Shown: positions 1 through 8,243 of the stretch, piece by piece
How the letters are laid out: each line of letters opens with the position of its first letter
Numbering within the stretch: the first letter of the stretch is position 1
NCBI RefSeq assembly: GCF_934309415.1
Contig: NZ_CAKRDI010000030.1
Coordinates: 1-37,107, forward strand
Direction of reading: 5' to 3'
Source of the DNA: an uncultured Mediterraneibacter sp.
GTDB lineage: Bacteria; Bacillota; Clostridia; Lachnospirales; Lachnospiraceae
DNA: 37,107 bases
Program-made: the position numbers and the translations under genes
Notes under the pieces: generated by a model
Told to the model about the DNA's origin: nothing
The model's input: only the letters and a program-made list of their open reading frames with translations
Database searches by the model: none

Positions 1-470
1 AGGAATACCTTAGGATTACGAACGATTGCACGTCCCATGGCAACACGCTGTCTCTGTCCACCGGAAAGAGCCTTCGGTTTACGGTCAAGCAGTTTATCCA
101 GGTCAAGGATTCTTGCTGCTTCTTTTACTTTCTTATCGATCTCTGCTTTCGGAACTTTACGAAGTTTCAGTCCGAATGCCATGTTATCATATACTGTCAT
201 ATGAGGATACAGAGCGTAGTTCTGGAATACCATTGCGATATCACGGTCTTTTGGCTCTACATCGTTCATAACTTTTCCGTCGATCTTCAGTGTACCGCCG
301 GAAATGTCTTCCAGACCTGCAACCATACGAAGTGTTGTAGATTTTCCACATCCTGATGGTCCTACGAAGATGATGAATTCTTTATCTGCAATTTCAAGAT
401 TAAAATCTTTAACTGCGTGGAATCCGTTAGGATAAATTTTCTGAATGCCCTGAAGTGATAAACTTGCCAT
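1..470 (-). CDS. msmX: Sugar ABC transporter ATP-binding subunit (MsmX/UgpC/MalK type), truncated by the window edge
   Basis: Reading the minus strand from ATG at 470 gives an open frame of 156 codons that runs off the left edge, so only the N-terminal part is present. It shows a Walker A motif (GPSGCGKST), a Q-loop ([13 protein letters not shown]) and the ABC signature LSGGQRQR followed by [11 protein letters not shown]. This is the typical order and spacing of the carbohydrate-uptake ATPases of the MalK/UgpC/MsmX group, which energise sugar importers at the inner face of the membrane. In Firmicutes one such ATPase often serves several importers, and the absence of permease genes next to it here agrees with that role. 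The start is set by AAGGAGG eight bases upstream. The regulatory C-terminal domain lies outside the window, so a specific substrate cannot be named. Confidence 0.9.
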   Translation of the reverse strand, partial: MASLSLQGIQKIYPNGFHAVKDFNLEIADKEFIIFVGPSGCGKSTTLRMVAGLEDISGGTLKIDGKVMNDVEPKDRDIAMVFQNYALYPHMTVYDNMAFGLKLRKVPKAEIDKKVKEAARILDLDKLLDRKPKALSGGQRQRVAMGRAIVRNPKVF

Positions 471-530
471 TTTATGTGCCTCCTTGAAATTAAATCATAG
501 TAAAATGTATTTCCTTTAACTTATGGACTA

Positions 531-559
531 AGTATAAAAGATTTATGGAAAATCAACAA
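531..559 (-). promoter_or_regulatory. Sigma-A promoter of the msmX-like gene
   Basis: On the minus strand TTGTTG (554-559) and TATACT (531-536) are separated by 17 bases, about 60 bases before the start codon. Confidence 0.6.
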
Positions 560-763
560 TGTCACGAGTAACTAAAAAAAGAAAGTTAAAGTGTACATTT
601 TGACTATATGAAGGATGGGGTATATAAAAATCAGTTATTCTAAGTAGCAGAAGGGAGATGCATTCAGAACAATATGTGTATCCTCTGTGTCATCCGCTGG
701 GATGATTGGCATGGGAGTGAACAGTACTAGTAACTATAATTAAGTAAAAGACAGGGAAAGAAT

Positions 764-792
764 TTGACAGTCAAAATCAGAATTGCTAGAAT
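764..792 (+). promoter_or_regulatory. Extended -10 promoter before the 887 gene
   Basis: TTGACA (764-769), a 17-base spacer and TAGAAT (787-792) preceded by TG at 784-785. It leaves a leader of about 90 bases. The rest of the 480-886 gap shows no gene; it holds this promoter and the divergent msmX promoter. Confidence 0.7.
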
Positions 793-886
793 TTAAACAG
801 CAGTTTGAACACAAGCTATAGAGAACTTGCTGTATATATGATAATCACTTTGAAAATGATGTATGAGATAGGAGTGATCTTTAATT

Positions 887-1492
887 ATGAAAAAACATTT
901 AGGTTATTTTATGATAGATGGTGAAGTTGGTGGAAATCAAGACTGGTTCCGCAATATTGTGATGCATGTGGGAGGTTGTGCTGCCGCAACAGCCTGTGAT
1001 ACCAGTATTTATCTGGCATTGCGCAGAGGAATGGAGCAGTTATATCCATTTGATGTACATGCATTAAATAAAGAAGAATATATTCAGTTCTCTATGAAGA
1101 TGAAACCGTATCTTCGTCCGAGAATGCAGGGAGTGAATAAACTCTGGATGTTTACGGAAGGATATGGAAACTACTTAAAGAGTGTTGGGGAAGAACGGAT
1201 TCAATTTGAAGAGTTTGCAGGAGAGCATACAGCAGAAGAGGCACAGCAGTTCATAAAGAAGCAGATTGATGCAGGCTATCCGATCCCGTATCTGATGTTG
1301 CGTCATACAAAACCGGAGTATAAAGATTTTGTATGGCACTGGTTTCTCTGTTATGGTTATGAAGAAACAGAAGAGGATTTCAAGATTACAGTAGCAACTT
1401 ATGGAGAGTCAACTACATTCTCGCTAAAAGATCTTTGGAATACAGGTTATGAAGAAAAGGGTGGATTAATTGGTCTTGCAGTGAAAGAATAA
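887..1492 (+). CDS. Protein of unknown function, possible papain-like (C39-like) fold
   Basis: A 201-residue soluble protein with no signal peptide or membrane segment. I do not recognise the family with certainty. Near the N-terminus it has a GGCAAATACD stretch (Cys31, Cys37) that resembles the catalytic-cysteine block of C39/BtrH-type papain-fold proteins, and a later block VWHWFLCYGYEE (His151) could supply the histidine. This is inference from motif shape only; no third catalytic residue was identified. AGGAG about 14 bases upstream supports the ATG at 887. It stands alone, with its own promoter, about 180 bases before ppiB. Confidence 0.75.
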   Translation: MKKHLGYFMIDGEVGGNQDWFRNIVMHVGGCAAATACDTSIYLALRRGMEQLYPFDVHALNKEEYIQFSMKMKPYLRPRMQGVNKLWMFTEGYGNYLKSVGEERIQFEEFAGEHTAEEAQQFIKKQIDAGYPIPYLMLRHTKPEYKDFVWHWFLCYGYEETEEDFKITVATYGESTTFSLKDLWNTGYEEKGGLIGLAVKE

Positions 1493-1673
1493 ATCAGCTA
1501 CAATAAAAAATACAGTAAAGAGTAAAGAAATACTCTGGAACGTATCTGAAAAATACTTTCTGTAAATAGTCTAAACAGTAATACAAATGTATGCCATGAT
1601 TTGCAGCATGCAGATTGCAGGAATGAGTTTTGGATAAGTTCTGACTTATAATGAAAGAAAAGAGGAAAAAATA

Positions 1674-2192
1674 ATGGCAAATCCAGTAGTTACATTTGAA
1701 ATGGAAAATGGCGATATCATGAAAGCAGAGCTTTATCCGGAAATCGCACCAAACACAGTAAACAACTTCGTATCACTTGTTAAAAAAGGATATTATGACG
1801 GACTGATCTTCCACCGCGTAATCAGTGGATTCATGATCCAGGGAGGATGCCCGGACGGAACAGGTATGGGTGGTCCGGGATATTCTATCAAAGGTGAGTT
1901 CGCTCAGAACGGTGTAGCAAACGATCTTGCACATGATGCAGGAGTTCTTTCCATGGCACGTGCAATGCACCCGGATTCAGCAGGAAGCCAGTTTTTCATC
2001 ATGCACAAGAAAGCACCGCACCTTGACGGAGCTTACGCTGCATTTGGTAAGATCACAGAGGGAATGGATGTTGTAAATAAAATCGCTGAGACAGCAACAG
2101 ATTACAGCGACCGTCCGCTGGAGAAGCAGGTAATGAAGAAAGTTACTGTTGAGACATTCGGAGAAGAATATCCGGAACCGGCGACAGTATAA
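1674..2192 (+). CDS. ppiB: Cyclophilin-type peptidyl-prolyl cis-trans isomerase
   Basis: A 172-residue single-domain cyclophilin that catalyses cis-trans isomerisation of Xaa-Pro bonds during protein folding. Diagnostic blocks are present in order: FHRVISGFMIQGG (about residues 46-58, with the catalytic Arg), GVLSMARA, SAGSQFFI and a final AAFGKITEG block. There is no signal peptide, so it acts in the cytoplasm. A purine-rich ribosome site (AAAAGAGG) precedes ATG 1674. It lies upstream of another folding factor, htpG, but the CIRCE element and a promoter between them indicate separate control. Confidence 0.95.
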   Translation: MANPVVTFEMENGDIMKAELYPEIAPNTVNNFVSLVKKGYYDGLIFHRVISGFMIQGGCPDGTGMGGPGYSIKGEFAQNGVANDLAHDAGVLSMARAMHPDSAGSQFFIMHKKAPHLDGAYAAFGKITEGMDVVNKIAETATDYSDRPLEKQVMKKVTVETFGEEYPEPATV

Positions 2193-2224
2193 TTTATAAA
2201 AACTTTATATTATTCATGGAATTA

Positions 2225-2251
2225 TTAGCACTCACTTTAAAAGAGTGCTAA
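2225..2251 (+). promoter_or_regulatory. CIRCE operator (HrcA binding site)
   Basis: TTAGCACTC, nine bases, GAGTGCTAA: a perfect match to the CIRCE consensus, including the N9 spacer. HrcA represses class I heat-shock genes through this site. It lies 7 bases upstream of the -35 box of the htpG promoter. The hairpin may also help to end ppiB transcripts, although only a weak T-rich stretch follows. Confidence 0.92.
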
Positions 2252-2258
2252 TTTTCTA

Positions 2259-2287
2259 TTGACTTTTAAATTTTGCTGTACTAGAAT
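2259..2287 (+). promoter_or_regulatory. Sigma-A promoter of htpG
   Basis: TTGACT (2259-2264), 17-base spacer, TAGAAT (2282-2287). Transcription would begin near 2294, giving a leader of about 140 bases before htpG. Confidence 0.75.
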
Positions 2288-2432
2288 GTGCATTAGGCAA
2301 ACAAATAAGTTGCAGATTATAAAAGAAGCAGAGCTATTGCTAACGCTATGATGTGAGCAGTAGCAGAGTGTAATTATAATTGCTAACGAATATTAAGAGT
2401 ATAGAAAAAAGAACGAAAAGGAGTGCAGCAAA

Positions 2433-4490
2433 ATGGCAGTTAAGAAAGGTACATTATCAATCGACAGCGAAAATATTTTCCCGATTATTAAAAAATGGGT
2501 GTATTCAGATCATGATATTTTTGTACGTGAGCTCGTATCCAACGGATGTGATGCGATCACGAAACTGAAAAAGCTGGATATGATGGGAGAATATGAACTT
2601 CCGGAAGGTTATAAACCGAAGATTGAAGTCATTGTCAATCCGGAAGAGAAGACAATGAAATTCATCGATAACGGTCTTGGAATGACTGCAGATGAAGTAG
2701 AAGAATATATCACACAGATCGCATTTTCAGGAGCAACACAGTTCCTTGAGAAATATAAAGACAAGACAACAGAAGATGATATGATCGGTCACTTCGGTCT
2801 TGGTTTCTATTCTGCATTCATGGTAGCAGATGAAGTACAGATCGATACTCTTTCTTATAAAGAAGGGGCACAGCCGGTACACTGGGCAAGCCAGGGCGGC
2901 ACAGAATATGAGATGCAGGAAGGAAATAAGACAACAGTTGGAAGTGAGATTACACTTTATCTGAACGAAGATTGTCTTGAATTTGCAAATGAGTATCGTG
3001 CAAGGGAAGTCCTTGAAAGATATTGTTCTTTCATGCCGGTAGAAATCTTCCTTTCCAAAGCAAATGCAGAACCGGAGTATGATACAATCGATGAAGCAGA
3101 CGTGCTTGATACAGATACAGTTGTAGAACATATCACAGAGGAGCCAAAAGAAGGAGAAGAGGGCGAGGCAAAACAGAAAGCTAAGATTGTAAGACGTCCG
3201 GTATCAATCAGTGATACACAGCCACTGTGGACAAAGAATCCAAGTGAGTGTACAAAAGAGAATTACATTGAATTCTACCGTAAGGTATTTATGGATTACA
3301 AAGAGCCACTGTTCTGGATCCATCTGAACATGGATTATCCGTTCAACTTAAAAGGAATTCTTTACTTCCCGAAGATCAATACAGAGTATGATTCTATTGA
3401 AGGAAAGATCAAACTGTATAACAACCAGGTATTTATCGCTGACAATATTAAAGAAGTAATCCCAGAGTTCCTGATGGTACTCAAGGGAGTGATTGACTGC
3501 CCGGATCTGCCGCTGAACGTATCACGTAGTGCACTTCAGAATGATGGATTTGTTAATAAAGTTGCAGATTATATTTCTAAGAAGGTTGCTGATAAGCTCA
3601 ATGGAATGTTCAAGACAGACCGTGAGAATTATGAAAAATACTGGGATGATATCAGCCCATTCATTAAGTTCGGCTGCCTGAAAGATGAGAAATTTGGTGA
3701 AAAACTGAAAAACTCTATGCTTTATAAGAACCTGGATCATAAATACATGACACTGGAAGATATCATCAAAGAAGCTAAGGGTGAGGATGCCGAAGCAGAA
3801 GAAGCTGCAAAGACAGAAGCAGAGGAAACAAAAGCAGAGGAATCCAAAGACGGAGATGCTGCAGAAGATAAGGAAGAAGAAAAGACAAAGATTTTCTATG
3901 TAACAGATGAAGTACAGCAGAGCCAGTACATTAACATGTTCAAGGCTCAGGGACAGGATGCAATCATCCTGACACACAATATTGATTCTGCTTTCATCAC
4001 ATATCTGGAGCAGAAACATCAGGAAGTACAGTTCTTAAGAATTGATGCGGATGTGCATGAGTCTCTGAAAGATGAAGTATCTGAGGATGAGAAAGAAGCA
4101 TTCCAGAAGACAACAGACAGTCTGGTAGAGATCTTCAGAAAAGAACTGAACAATGACAAGCTGGATGTAAAAGTTGAGAAACTGAAAGATGATAATGTAG
4201 CATCCATGGCAGTACTTTCAGAAGAAAACAGACGTATGCAGGAAATGATGAAGATGTATGGTATGAGTGGTATGGATCCGTCCATGTTCGGAAGCCAGGC
4301 AACACTGGTACTCAATGCAAATCATCCACTGGTACAGTTCCTTGTAGAGCACAAACGTAGCAAGAATGTACCGATCATCTGCAAACAGTTATATGACCTC
4401 GCAATGCTTGCACATAAACCGCTCAGTCCGGAAGAGATGACAGCATTCGTACAGAGAAGTAACGAGATTATGATGCTTCTTACAAAATAA
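2433..4490 (+). CDS. htpG: Molecular chaperone HtpG (Hsp90)
   Basis: A 685-residue Hsp90-family ATP-dependent chaperone. The N-terminal GHKL ATPase domain shows the ELVSNGCDA block, DNGLGMT and GHFGLGFYSAF; the middle domain has the FPKINTEYDSIEGKIKLYNN region and LNVSRSALQ. It is longer than the usual bacterial length of about 620-640 because of two charged inserts: a Glu/Lys-rich one near residues 232-250 and a Glu/Ala-rich one near residues 449-489. Such inserts recall the acidic linker of eukaryotic Hsp90 but are probably independent low-complexity expansions. Start ATG 2433 is preceded by AAAAGGAG. A perfect CIRCE site in front of the promoter suggests HrcA control. Confidence 0.96.
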   Translation: MAVKKGTLSIDSENIFPIIKKWVYSDHDIFVRELVSNGCDAITKLKKLDMMGEYELPEGYKPKIEVIVNPEEKTMKFIDNGLGMTADEVEEYITQIAFSGATQFLEKYKDKTTEDDMIGHFGLGFYSAFMVADEVQIDTLSYKEGAQPVHWASQGGTEYEMQEGNKTTVGSEITLYLNEDCLEFANEYRAREVLERYCSFMPVEIFLSKANAEPEYDTIDEADVLDTDTVVEHITEEPKEGEEGEAKQKAKIVRRPVSISDTQPLWTKNPSECTKENYIEFYRKVFMDYKEPLFWIHLNMDYPFNLKGILYFPKINTEYDSIEGKIKLYNNQVFIADNIKEVIPEFLMVLKGVIDCPDLPLNVSRSALQNDGFVNKVADYISKKVADKLNGMFKTDRENYEKYWDDISPFIKFGCLKDEKFGEKLKNSMLYKNLDHKYMTLEDIIKEAKGEDAEAEEAAKTEAEETKAEESKDGDAAEDKEEEKTKIFYVTDEVQQSQYINMFKAQGQDAIILTHNIDSAFITYLEQKHQEVQFLRIDADVHESLKDEVSEDEKEAFQKTTDSLVEIFRKELNNDKLDVKVEKLKDDNVASMAVLSEENRRMQEMMKMYGMSGMDPSMFGSQATLVLNANHPLVQFLVEHKRSKNVPIICKQLYDLAMLAHKPLSPEEMTAFVQRSNEIMMLLTK

Positions 4491-4536
4491 GAAATTGTGT
4501 CACACATCTTGAATTTATAGAAGCAAAGAGAAGTGA

Positions 4537-4593
4537 AAAGCTCCATGCGGGCAGGCAAGACAATGATCTTGATGTCTGCCATGGAGCTTTTTT
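4537..4593 (+). terminator. htpG intrinsic terminator
   Basis: AAAGCTCCATG pairs with CATGGAGCTTT, an 11-bp outer stem with a second partly paired inner arm (GGCAG/CTGCC), followed by a run of T. Confidence 0.85.
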
Positions 4594-4600
4594 GTTGATC

Positions 4601-4690
4601 GAGCATGCCTTAAGAATTATTCTTGCAATCTGCATGCCTCATAAATTGTGATATATATTTAGCAGGAATGATTTTTCAGACATGCTCTAG
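4601..4690. repeat. Degenerate, internally deleted copy of the MITE-like repeat at 26849-27014
   Basis: The left part (GAGCATGCCTTAAGAAT, then TTGCAATCT and CATGCC) and the right part (AAATTGTGATATATAT to ACATGCTCTAG) align base for base, with scattered transitions, to the two ends of the 166-bp repeat at 26849-27014. The central hairpin of that copy is missing, giving about 90 bp. The ends remain imperfect inverted repeats of each other. Confidence 0.75.
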
Positions 4691-4708
4691 ACATTTTTAG
4701 AAAACATT

Positions 4709-5203
4709 TTAAAGTATTTCAAAATCAATCTCTTTTTTCAAAAGAAATTTCTTTACCATATCATCCCAGGTATGTTCCAGTGTTTTATCCATCGTGAATG
4801 TTTTAAAAGAAGTTCCCGTGACGCAGGTGAGCTGTGTTCCGTCGAACTTAAAATTCATATAAAGTCCCTGCACATCTTCCGGATTGATCCCAGGTGTGGA
4901 CTGTTCCGTCAGTCTGGCAATATTTTTCGGTGAAAGACTGAAAATAAAACGGAAAGAAAGAGGTGTGCGTTTCCCTTTTATTAAAGAAAAACAAAAGTCC
5001 CGCACATCAGCCCAGTGGGAATATTCTTCTGATCCTTCTGGTTCTTCTTCGCCGTGAAAGAATTCTTTCTGAAGATATCCGTCAAATTTAAAAGTGTTAA
5101 ATGTTACGATCTCGCCCTCGATAAAAGAAAAACGATCAAAAGTTTCTTTCAGAAGAAGATGCGCCATCGTATTTTTCACATTCGTCAAAGTAAGCGAAAT
5201 CAT
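4709..5203 (-). CDS. Conserved hypothetical protein resembling DUF5721
   Basis: A 164-residue cytoplasmic protein without recognisable catalytic motif, membrane segment or signal peptide. Its start (MISLTLTNVKNTMAHLLLKE) and length recall a Clostridia-specific family of unknown function (DUF5721), which I cite from memory. It is transcribed divergently from the envelope cluster that begins at 5483, and the two promoters share a palindromic -35 region, so common regulation is possible. A purine-rich ribosome site (GGAGGTAAC) lies just before ATG 5203. No function can be assigned. Confidence 0.8.
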   Translation of the reverse strand: MISLTLTNVKNTMAHLLLKETFDRFSFIEGEIVTFNTFKFDGYLQKEFFHGEEEPEGSEEYSHWADVRDFCFSLIKGKRTPLSFRFIFSLSPKNIARLTEQSTPGINPEDVQGLYMNFKFDGTQLTCVTGTSFKTFTMDKTLEHTWDDMVKKFLLKKEIDFEIL

Positions 5204-5306
5204 ACAAGTTACCTCCGATATCAGGTAGCGTCTAAAACTACCGGTTTAAGTTTCATAATTTGTGTTGTTATTTCTTTGAAATATTCGGTTTGTGAGAAGT
5301 TACTTT

Positions 5307-5370
5307 AGTATATCATATTTCATCTATAAAAAGTCAATTCATTGACTTTTATCCGTAAAAAAAGTATTAT
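5307..5370. promoter_or_regulatory. Back-to-back divergent promoters built on a palindrome
   Basis: Rightward: TTGACT (5342-5347), 17 bases, TATTAT (5365-5370). Leftward: TTGACT (minus strand, 5332-5337) with an extended -10 TGATATACT (TATACT at 5307-5312, 19-base spacer). The two -35 boxes are halves of a perfect palindrome, AAAAGTCAAT (5329-5338) and ATTGACTTTT (5341-5350), separated by two bases. Confidence 0.7.
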
Positions 5371-5482
5371 GAATCTGGTGCATTATCTGTGTGAGAACAG
5401 AGATGTTGCGATAAAAATAATAATGAAGAAATGAAAGTATTGGATAATGTATCAGATCATAAGGAAAGAACTTGTATAGAAC

Positions 5483-6232
5483 ATGAAAAAAATAAAAAAT
5501 AAGAAAAAAATGCTGATAATCGGCGGCGGTGTGGCGGTTTTGGTGATCGTAGCTTTTCTTGCGGTACGTGGTGTCAGTCATCTGACATCTAAATCAGTAG
5601 ACACAAGTGATGGAGTCGATTATATTAAGGCGGCTGAAAGTGAAGATATTAAAGTGATCGAACAGAAGATCAATCAGCTGGAAAAGAATTCTGACGATGA
5701 GGGAGAACGCAGTGCGAGAGATCAGTTCTCAAGTTCTGTTGTGATGGGAGATTCTATTGCGACTGGATTTGAAGAATATGATGTGCTGAATACCTCCAGT
5801 GTAGTGGCAAAAACAGGAGTCCATCTTACCGAGCTGGATGATCAGATTGAAAAAGCAAAACAGCTGAATCCTCAGGTTGTATTTCTCTCTTATGGAATGA
5901 ATGATGTGATCAAGACAAATGGAGATACAGCGAAATTTATTAAACAGTACGGCAAACTGATCGATACTGTAAAAGAAGAGATTCCAGATGCACATATTTA
6001 TGTGAATTCCATCCTGCCGGTTCAGGATAATGCAATCGAGGAAGAACCGGCACTGGAGAATATAGCAGAATATAATACAGAACTTGAGGCACTTTGTGAT
6101 AAAAAACAGGTGGGATTTATTGATAATACCGATCTGGTAAAAGCTTCTTATTATGAAAACGATGGAATCCATTTCAAAGCAGCTTTTTATACAGTATGGG
6201 CACAGTATATGGCGGAGGTGGCAACATTATGA
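5483..6232 (+). CDS. Membrane-anchored SGNH/GDSL hydrolase, probable glycan esterase
   Basis: A 249-residue protein with a basic N-terminus and one membrane segment (about residues 10-30, IIGGGVAVLVIVAFLAV), so its catalytic part faces outside. The SGNH blocks are visible: MGDSIATG with the Ser near residue 90, YGMND with the Asn near 138, and DGIH near 227 with the Asp and His of the triad. The family hydrolyses ester groups, often acetyl, on carbohydrates. It is the first gene of a cluster with a DUF4358-like protein, an MBOAT acyltransferase and a DHHW protein, and its stop overlaps the next start (ATGA). By context it is probably an acetyl-transfer or de-acetylation partner for a surface polysaccharide; the substrate is unknown. 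Confidence 0.85.
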   Translation: MKKIKNKKKMLIIGGGVAVLVIVAFLAVRGVSHLTSKSVDTSDGVDYIKAAESEDIKVIEQKINQLEKNSDDEGERSARDQFSSSVVMGDSIATGFEEYDVLNTSSVVAKTGVHLTELDDQIEKAKQLNPQVVFLSYGMNDVIKTNGDTAKFIKQYGKLIDTVKEEIPDAHIYVNSILPVQDNAIEEEPALENIAEYNTELEALCDKKQVGFIDNTDLVKASYYENDGIHFKAAFYTVWAQYMAEVATL

Positions 6233-6714
6233 CAGAGAGACAGTTAAAGCTTTATCCGGTTCTGAAATATGTGTCAGTCCTTCTGATTCTCGCGTATATT
6301 GTAGTTCTGATGTTATATGCCAGTGGAAGCAAGAAAGCATTCAAGGAAGTAGAAGCTTCTGTAAGTCAGGTGCTGGATGCAGATGAGCTGACGCAGATGG
6401 ATGAACAGATGTTGAAGAGAAATTTCGGACTGAACAGTGCAGATTATTCAGGGGTGATGTACTATTCTTCTGAATCCAGTATTTCTGCTGAGGAAGTACT
6501 TATGATTCGCGTGAAAAGCACAAAACAGATTGAGAAAGTTACAGATGCGATTGCGGAGCGCAAAAAAGAACGAATTGCAGATTTTGATGAATATCTTCCA
6601 GAACAGGTAAAACTTCTGGAAGATTCACAGGAAAGTGTCAGAGGAAAATACATCTTTTTTGCAGTTTCAAAAAAGGCAGCAGATTACAGAGCTGTTTTCG
6701 ACCGCAGCCTGTAA
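6229..6714 (+). CDS. Single-pass membrane protein resembling DUF4358
   Basis: A 161-residue protein with one N-terminal membrane helix (about residues 14-34, YVSVLLILAYIVVLMLYASG) and an extracytoplasmic domain with a YYSSES block and an EVLMIRVKS block, which recall the DUF4358 family. GGAGG at 6214-6218 and the four-base ATGA overlap with the preceding stop fix the start at 6229; an upstream in-frame start (6196) has no ribosome site. DUF4358 genes are commonly found beside MBOAT/SGNH glycan acetylation genes in Clostridia, as here, but the biochemical role is not established. Confidence 0.8.
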   Translation: MTERQLKLYPVLKYVSVLLILAYIVVLMLYASGSKKAFKEVEASVSQVLDADELTQMDEQMLKRNFGLNSADYSGVMYYSSESSISAEEVLMIRVKSTKQIEKVTDAIAERKKERIADFDEYLPEQVKLLEDSQESVRGKYIFFAVSKKAADYRAVFDRSL

Positions 6715-6734
6715 GCAACAGAGGGGAATAGTAA

Positions 6735-8144
6735 ATGTTATTCAGTAGTATTACATTTTTGTTTTTATTTCTGCCGATCGTGATGGCAGTATATTATCTC
6801 GTGCCGGAAAAGATGAAGAATCCGGTTCTTCTGGCAGCGAGTATTATTTTTTATGCATGGGGAGAACCTGTGTATGTCGTGCTTATGATTTTAAGCATCC
6901 TTTTGAATTACGCCTGCGGCATGGATATTGCACTGAAGGCGGAAAATGAACGAAAAGCAAGGAACAGCATGATTTTTGTGGTAACAGTGAACGTGCTGAT
7001 TCTGGGGTTCTTCAAATATTATGGATTTCTGCTGGACATTGTAAATGGCATCTTACCGGTGAATTTGCCATATCGTGAACTGGCATTGCCAATAGGTATT
7101 TCCTTTTTTACCTTTCAGGAAATCTCCTATATCGTTGATGTATATCGGGGAAAAGCAAAAGCACAGAGCAGTCTGATCCGGTTTGCGTTGTACATTGCAA
7201 TGTTCCCGCAGCTGATCGCAGGACCGATCGTTCGTTATGAAGATATCGAACCACAGCTGGAACAGAGACATGTCTCAGCAAAAAAACTGGGGCAGGGAGC
7301 GTTCCTCTTTATCATTGGTCTGGCGAAGAAAGCAATCCTTGCTAATACAATGGGAGAAATTTTCGAAGAGATCTCTGCTATTTCAGCAAGCAATCTGTCG
7401 GTAATGATGGCATGGCTGGGATGTATCTCTTATGCATTTCAGATTTACTTTGATTTCAGCGGATACTCTGATATGGCGATCGGACTTGGAAGAATGTTTG
7501 GATTTGAGTTTAAAAAGAACTTTGATTATCCGTACATTTCCAAAAGTATTACAGAATTCTGGCGCAGATGGCACATTTCTCTGAGCAGCTGGTTCAGAGA
7601 GTATGTATATATTCCGCTGGGCGGTAATCAGTGTAGCATCAGTAAAAATATTGTGAATCTTCTGATCGTCTGGGCACTGACAGGTATGTGGCATGGGGCT
7701 GCATGGAATTTTATCGTCTGGGGTATTTATTACGGTGTGATCCTCATCATGGAGAAATATGTATGGGGGGCAGTGGTAGACAGTCTGCCAAAAGTAGTCC
7801 GCAGGATTTATACAATGGTGCTGATCTTGATCGGATGGGTATTTTTCTTCAGTCCGAGTCTTGGATATGCGCTTCGTTATTTATTTGCGATGGTTGGAGG
7901 CGGAGCAGGAATTGCAGATTCAAATGCATTTTTCTTGTTGCTTACGCACTGGCTGTTTTATCTGCTGGCGATCCTCGGATCTTCCGCTGCAGGTAGCAGA
8001 ATTCTGAAAAGTGTGATTCGTATCTGGGGAAACAGTGTAGTAAGAACAGTTGTGACAGGAATTCTGTTCTTTGGAATGCTTTTCATTTCTGTAGCGTTCC
8101 TTATTACAGATACTTATCAGCCATTTTTGTATTTTAGATTTTAA
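6735..8144 (+). CDS. MBOAT-family O-acyltransferase (AlgI/DltB/PatA-like)
   Basis: A 469-residue polytopic membrane protein with about ten hydrophobic segments. It carries the family's ITEFWRRWHISLSSWFREY block and the GMWHGAAWNF block with the invariant catalytic His near residue 320. MBOAT proteins of this group take an acyl group, usually acetyl from a cytoplasmic donor, and pass it across the membrane to a partner that loads it onto an extracellular polysaccharide. It sits between the DUF4358-like gene (20 bases upstream) and a DHHW/AlgX-like protein, matching the two- or three-component acetylation systems of alginate or peptidoglycan. Start ATG 6735 follows AGAGGGG. Confidence 0.93.
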   Translation: MLFSSITFLFLFLPIVMAVYYLVPEKMKNPVLLAASIIFYAWGEPVYVVLMILSILLNYACGMDIALKAENERKARNSMIFVVTVNVLILGFFKYYGFLLDIVNGILPVNLPYRELALPIGISFFTFQEISYIVDVYRGKAKAQSSLIRFALYIAMFPQLIAGPIVRYEDIEPQLEQRHVSAKKLGQGAFLFIIGLAKKAILANTMGEIFEEISAISASNLSVMMAWLGCISYAFQIYFDFSGYSDMAIGLGRMFGFEFKKNFDYPYISKSITEFWRRWHISLSSWFREYVYIPLGGNQCSISKNIVNLLIVWALTGMWHGAAWNFIVWGIYYGVILIMEKYVWGAVVDSLPKVVRRIYTMVLILIGWVFFFSPSLGYALRYLFAMVGGGAGIADSNAFFLLLTHWLFYLLAILGSSAAGSRILKSVIRIWGNSVVRTVVTGILFFGMLFISVAFLITDTYQPFLYFRF

Positions 8145-8159
8145 CCGAATCAAGTAGCG

Positions 8160-8182
8160 AAGCGGATTGCGAATATCCGCTT
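8160..8182 (+). other. Intercistronic hairpin after the MBOAT gene
   Basis: AAGCGGAT and ATCCGCTT, eight-base arms around a seven-base loop, in the 99-base gap before the DHHW gene. No T-run follows, so it is more likely an mRNA processing or stability element than a terminator. Confidence 0.5.
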
Positions 8183-8243
8183 GACATGATAAGAACATAT
8201 TTGGAAAACCTAATAATTGTTTAAAGAGAAAACAGGTAGAAAA

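Noticed and set aside
3522..4019. Long minus-strand frames opposite htpG
   Set aside because: Cys/Phe/Leu-rich translations typical of the antisense of a Lys/Glu-rich gene; no ribosome sites.
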